Source of the DNA: Niebla homalea
Taxonomy: Eukaryota; Ascomycota; Lecanoromycetes; Lecanorales; Ramalinaceae
Reading direction: 5' to 3'
Assembly: GCA_019925105.1 (NCBI GenBank)
Contig: JAHGAU010000020.1
Coordinates: 62,001-126,000 of the forward strand
DNA length: 64,000 nt
Shown here: in pieces, positions 59,546 through 64,000 of the stretch
Numbering within the stretch: the stretch's first letter is position 1
How the letters are laid out: every line of letters starts with the position of its first letter
Position numbers and translations under genes: made by a program
Notes under the pieces: generated by a model
Told to the model about the DNA's origin: nothing
Seen by the model: the letters and a program-made list of their open reading frames with translations, nothing else
Databases searched by the model: none

Positions 59546-62500
59546 AGTATACGAGGTAAAAATATAAAAACGGCGGCCCCTTAAATAAGAGAAAGTTAAA
59601 TAATGAAGGTAATAAAAAGGGTATTTATAGCAGAGAATAAAAGGATAACGGAGGAAAAAGCGGTTATATTAAAAAAGGCAAAGATAATAATAATCCGCCT
59701 ATTTAATAATAAAAAGAGGAATACAGCGGTAAAAATAAACTTATTATAATTAATAAAAGCTTTTAAAATAACGACGGAACTATTAATAAAATAGATTATT
59801 ACGGTATATAAATTATAAAGTAAAAATATCCTCCTTAATATAACGTTTTTAAAAACGAAAAAAAGCTTAAAAAAATTTAAAACTTAAATTAATAAGGGAA
59901 AGTATAAGTTAATTAAGGTTTTAAGGTAATTATTTACCATTATAATAAATAAGATATACCTATTATATTTTAAAAAAGCCAAAAAAAGGTTATATTAAAA
60001 AATATAAAAAAGGAGAATATAATTTTTTACTTAAAACTTAAAATCGTTAATTATAGGCTTCTGTTAATAATAAAAAGATTTAATTCCTTAAGATACATAA
60101 AAAGGTATTTTATTATTATATTAAATATAACGTTAATAAAAATATATAATAATATTTTAAATAAAAGGATTATTAAAAAAGATTTTTTAAGATAACTTAA
60201 TTATAAAATAAAACGGTTAATATTTATTAATATTTTAAATATTAAAATTATAAATATATTATTATAAAATATTTTAATATTATAAAATATACGGTTTACG
60301 TTAAGGATTATAATACTTATAAATATATAAAATTAATAATTAAAAGGCTTATAAAGAATATATTTAAATACGTTATATATAATAAAGAAAAGTATTTAAT
60401 ATAGGATTCTAAATATATAATAAAAGCCAGGGAGATTAAACGTAAAAAGACCCGGATAACCGTAAAAATTTAATAATATAATATATATAAAATTAATTTA
60501 ATAAGTTAATTAAAAGTAACCTTAAAATATAAGCTTAATTAATTAAATAATAAAAAATAAATAATAATAAAAAAAGAAAGCTCCTTATAATCTTAACCTT
60601 AAAAACCGGTTATTTTATATTTCTAATTATAATCAGGAAAGTATTAAATTAAAAAACGTTTAACTTTAATAAAAAGTCCATAACTTAAATAAATATAAAA
60701 GAAAAAGCTTTTATAAAAATTAATATATAATATATTACTATTTTTAAAAGTAATATAATATAACGTCCGTAATAAAGGAATTAAAATTATAATATTAATA
60801 TTTAAGTTTAAAGAAGTTAAAAATATTAATATTATAATAATATAAGAATAATTATATAATTTATATATATATTTATTTATTAACTTAAAGAAAAGGTTTT
60901 ATTTAACCTTTAAAAGGGATAAAATAATTAAAATATACTTCTTTATAAATAAGTAGTTTAATATAAATAATTAAGATATTATTTATTATAATAGAAATCT
61001 TTATATACTTTATATTATAAAAAAAAAGGATTTAAAAAGCGATTTTAATATTTATAATATATATAACCCGCCGCCGGTTAATAAAGAAAAATTTTTTATA
61101 ATATTATTATTTAAAAAAATCTTAATTACTTTAAGTAAATATATATTATTTAAAAATTTTAATTTATATTATTATATATAAAATAAAGAAAAACGTATAA
61201 TAAATTACGTTAAATCGGATAACTTATTAATAATTACTGCTTAAGTTAATTTTTTATTATTAATATTATAAGGAATTATTACGTAAAAAAGTTATAAATT
61301 TAAAATAATAATTAATTTAACCTTTAATACGGAAAGGGTTATTAACGTAATTATAATATATAAATTATAAAAAGACTTAAAATATAACTTAAATTATATA
61401 TTAATATAAATAACCTTAAATTAAACCATTAATATAATTATATTATTACCGGTAAAAAAAGCGTAAAAAACAATTAAGGAAGCAGAAATTTATATCAAAG
61501 TAAAGGAAATAATAATATAATTTACGGACTTCTTTTAATTAAATAATAAAGACCGGATCGATTTTTTTATAAAATAAATAATAAAAATATTAAATAAAAT
61601 AATTAATAAAATTATCTTAATAATAAAATCCTCTTAAAAAGTTAAAACTTATTAAAATAAAAAATATATAATTATAATTATAAAGGTAAAAAAATTAATT
61701 AAATAAACTTTTAAGTATAAAAATTAAGAAATACTTAATTAATTAAAGTTATTTAAAAAGAAAAAAAAAGGATTATTAAGAAAATTAAATAAATATATTT
61801 TTAATTTACGGTATATAATTTAACGGTTTTATTTCATAGTATTTAAAAGTTAATAAAATATAATAAAGAATAAAATAAAAAATCAAAGTTTATCCTTAAA
61901 TTCCTGCCTTTTAAAAAATCCGATAATATATTAATTAATACCTTTAACGGTAAAATTAAGGTCCTTAAAAAATATTTTTCCCCTTTTTATTAAAAATTAA
62001 TTTAAATAATATTAATGGTACTTTATACTTTAATCTTATATTAATAAATAAGGTAATAGTATAAAATATAATAATTAAAGTAATTGATAAATTAAAAAAA
62101 AAAAAGCCCCAGGATTAAATAAGATTCCCAATAAATTTTTAATAATAATAACTTTATTTTTTAAAAAAGTTTTTATTTACTTTTTTTTAAATATATTTTA
62201 ACGTTAATTACCACTTATATAAGTTTAAGGAGGTAAAAACGATTATTTTTAAGAAGTTTATTAAGCCGGATTACTTTAAAGTAAAATCTTATAAACCTAT
62301 TATATTCCTATATACGTTAAGGAAAACCTTAAAAATAATAATAATAAAATCCTTAACGATTATATAGAGAATTACGGACTTTTCTTTAATTAATAAATAA
62401 GAATAAAAAGAGATCGATTAATAAAAATAACCCTTAAAAAATTAATTAATAATATATATATAATATAAAGTTATAGGAAGAAATATATTATAAGTTTTTT

Positions 62501-62955
62501 TTCTTTTAATATTATAAATATTTTTAATAAAATAAATTATTAAAAATTACTATATAACTTAAAAAAGAAAAGGATATTACTTCTCTTAATTAAATAAATA
62601 AAAAGTTTTTTAAATAATTAAGCTATATTAATTAACCTAAGATAAAAAATAAACTTAATAAAGCTTATTATAATAAGGATTCCTTAAAAATTATTTATTT
62701 CTTTTATATTATTCTTATTCTTTAATAATTTATTAATCGAAAAGCTTATTAAGTTAAAATAAAAGGTCTAAGTTAAAGGCTTTATTAATAATATTTATTT
62801 CTTAATTTATAATATTTTTATATATATAAATTATTTAAAATTAAAATAAACTTATAAAATCTATCTTTAATAAGTAAAAACCTATAAAACTTAATTTACG
62901 CCGTATAAGTATAAATTTATTTATATAATTAAAAATCCGAAATTATATAATATAA
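59546..62955 (+). mobile_element. LINE-G: 5'-truncated Tad1-like LINE, interrupted by LINE-H
   Basis: Homology to LINE-A starts at about 18660 of LINE-A (mid-ORF1), so about 700 bases of 5' end are absent. An endonuclease block (YNIYNPPPVNKEKF near 61046) and RT (about 61985-62760, KAPGLNKIPNKFL-like near 62105) are present. At 62955 the sequence is broken by the minus-strand tail of LINE-H; the rest of LINE-G should lie beyond the right edge. Confidence 0.85.
61985..62760 (+). pseudogene. LINE-G reverse transcriptase remnant
   Basis: The frame reads FPLFIKNQFKQYQWYF-type residues with shifts, then clear family blocks: ILKKFIKPDYFKVKSYKPII near 62245, and SLNIINIFNKINYQKLLYN near 62500. Small frame shifts in A-runs (near 62095-62110) add to the RIP stops. 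Confidence 0.75.
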
Positions 62956-64000
62956 TTGATTGATTGATTGATTTATACTACGGGTCTAGCTAAGCTAATT
63001 CCGGCGTTCCTTAATACGCGGCCTTTTAGCCTTATTAATAACCGTAAAAACCTAATACTTATAACGTTAAGGTAAAAACCGGTATTTACCAGGCCTCCAC
63101 CCTTTATCCTTTAAGGTAAAGGATGTTAACAGCCGTCCAGAAAATAATAATTTATTTATATATTTCTTATATTTTAATTTCCCCAAGAAAATCAGTAATA
63201 TTATAATTATATCCTTATAAAGACTATTTTTAAACTTATTGCTCTTCCGCTCCTTTATATATTTATATTGTTTTAATCTTATATAATACCTTTAAATATC
63301 CTTATTAATACTTATACGTTTAATATATACCTTTTTTATATTATTATTACCGTTAATTCCTTTAAAAACTTTTAATAAGCGTTTATTATTATATCCTTAT
63401 GGCTATAAAAAATACTTTCCGGTTTATATAATTAATATAACCGGTTTCCGCTCCTTTTTTTCTTTTTTAACCGGTAATAAGCTTTCTCCGTAAGGTCTTT
63501 AATAACCTTACTTATTTCTATAATAAGGCTGAATTATAATAATAATCCGGTAAATATTATAAATTTAATAATTATTTAAATACTTCGTTTTATAAATAAT
63601 ATTTAACGGTAATTATAAATATTAATTTTTATAATAAATTTTAATTTAACCTCCGTAAATAAAGGATAAAAAATAAGGATATATATGGCGTTTTACTTCC
63701 TTTATCCGTATTTATATTTAACGTTTATTTAACCCTTAATATATATAATAAATAAAAAATAAATTAAACCGTTTTTATTTATCCGGAGTTAAATTATTAA
63801 TACGTTATTATCCTTTCTTATAATATTATAATAATAAAGATATTTATTAATAATCTTTTTATTATTAAAAGTTAAATAATAATAACCTTAAAATATAAAG
63901 TCCCTATATTTCCGTTAATATTTAGTTTATTTTATTATAGTTTATAAAATAATTATTATAATTTTTACTTTTTAAATCCTTTTAATTTTAATTTTTTTTA
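62956..64000 (-). mobile_element. LINE-H: minus-strand Tad1-like LINE, 3' part, continuing past the window
   Basis: It begins with the TTGATTGATTGATTGA tail and the conserved TACTACGGGTCTAGCTAAGC block. The last 1.05 kb of a LINE follows in reverse: 3' UTR, then the Cys/His-type end of ORF2 (63620-63790). It is inserted in LINE-G. The tail keeps all its TTGA units, as in LINE-B. Confidence 0.85.

Noticed and set aside
1..64000. Mitochondrial, apicomplexan or endosymbiont origin because of the extreme A+T
   Set aside because: Nested Gypsy and Tad1-like elements, a RIP-type CpA to TpA pattern and lack of conserved intact genes fit a fungal nuclear isochore instead.
1..64000. tRNA, rRNA or CRISPR arrays
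   Set aside because: No cloverleaf with intact GTTCRAATC-type box, no rRNA blocks and no evenly spaced identical repeats were seen; the regular repeats are LINE tails, LTRs and hairpins.

Overview
The window looks like an AT-rich isochore of a filamentous ascomycete (Pezizomycotina) genome that has been heavily mutated by repeat-induced point mutation (RIP). Almost every recognisable reading frame belongs to a retrotransposon and is broken by TAA/TAG where CAA/CAG is expected. TpA dominates, CpA/TpG is scarce, and the remaining C and G sit mostly in CpG, CpC and CpT contexts. The species cannot be named from the sequence. I see no intact host gene and no tRNA, rRNA or CRISPR array.

Layout, left to right. 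1-4478: unassigned AT-rich DNA with two coding-like remnants and a GC-rich palindromic cluster at 511-630. 4479-12075: a Gypsy-type LTR retrotransposon (Gypsy-1) with 324/337-bp LTRs. 12076-13227: unassigned. 13233-17448: a second, shorter Gypsy-type element with two 216-bp LTRs, a 5-bp target duplication (AAATT), a chromodomain-type integrase and a 3' cluster of hairpins. 17454-17957: unassigned. 17958-35580: a nest of three Tad1-like LINEs. LINE-A (+) is split by LINE-B (-, 19964-25972, 14-bp target duplication) and by LINE-C (+, 29101-34880, 16-bp target duplication). LINE-B is itself split by an essentially unmutated 211-bp solo LTR (23805-24015, TSD GTACG). 35577-38386: a minus-strand fragment of the Gypsy-1 family (Gypsy-3). 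38387-41966: LINE-D with a large internal deletion. 41967-56723: a 5'-truncated Gypsy-1-family copy (Gypsy-2) holding three further insertions: 5'-truncated LINE-F (45109-46863), a 1738-bp element with 151-bp LTRs (48519-50256, TSD CTTAA), and full-length minus-strand LINE-E (50721-56513) inside its 3' LTR. 56724-59545: a partly less-mutated region with a GGTAAA-type microsatellite and degenerate frames, one of them related to the start of the window. 59546-62955: LINE-G, interrupted by minus-strand LINE-H, which runs off the right edge.

The elements form a stratified record. Gypsy elements served as targets for LINEs and a small LTR element, LINEs inserted into LINEs, and RIP then converted most sequence. 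The 211-bp solo LTR either arrived later or escaped RIP. The most interesting signals are the exceptions to RIP (solo LTR, 4.2-kb element ends, small 151-bp-LTR element, palindromic cluster), a conserved antisense reading frame in the 3' part of the Gypsy-1 family, and a dispersed coding-like repeat I cannot assign. Domain calls rest on reading the frames by eye while treating TAA/TAG as former CAA/CAG; no database search was possible.
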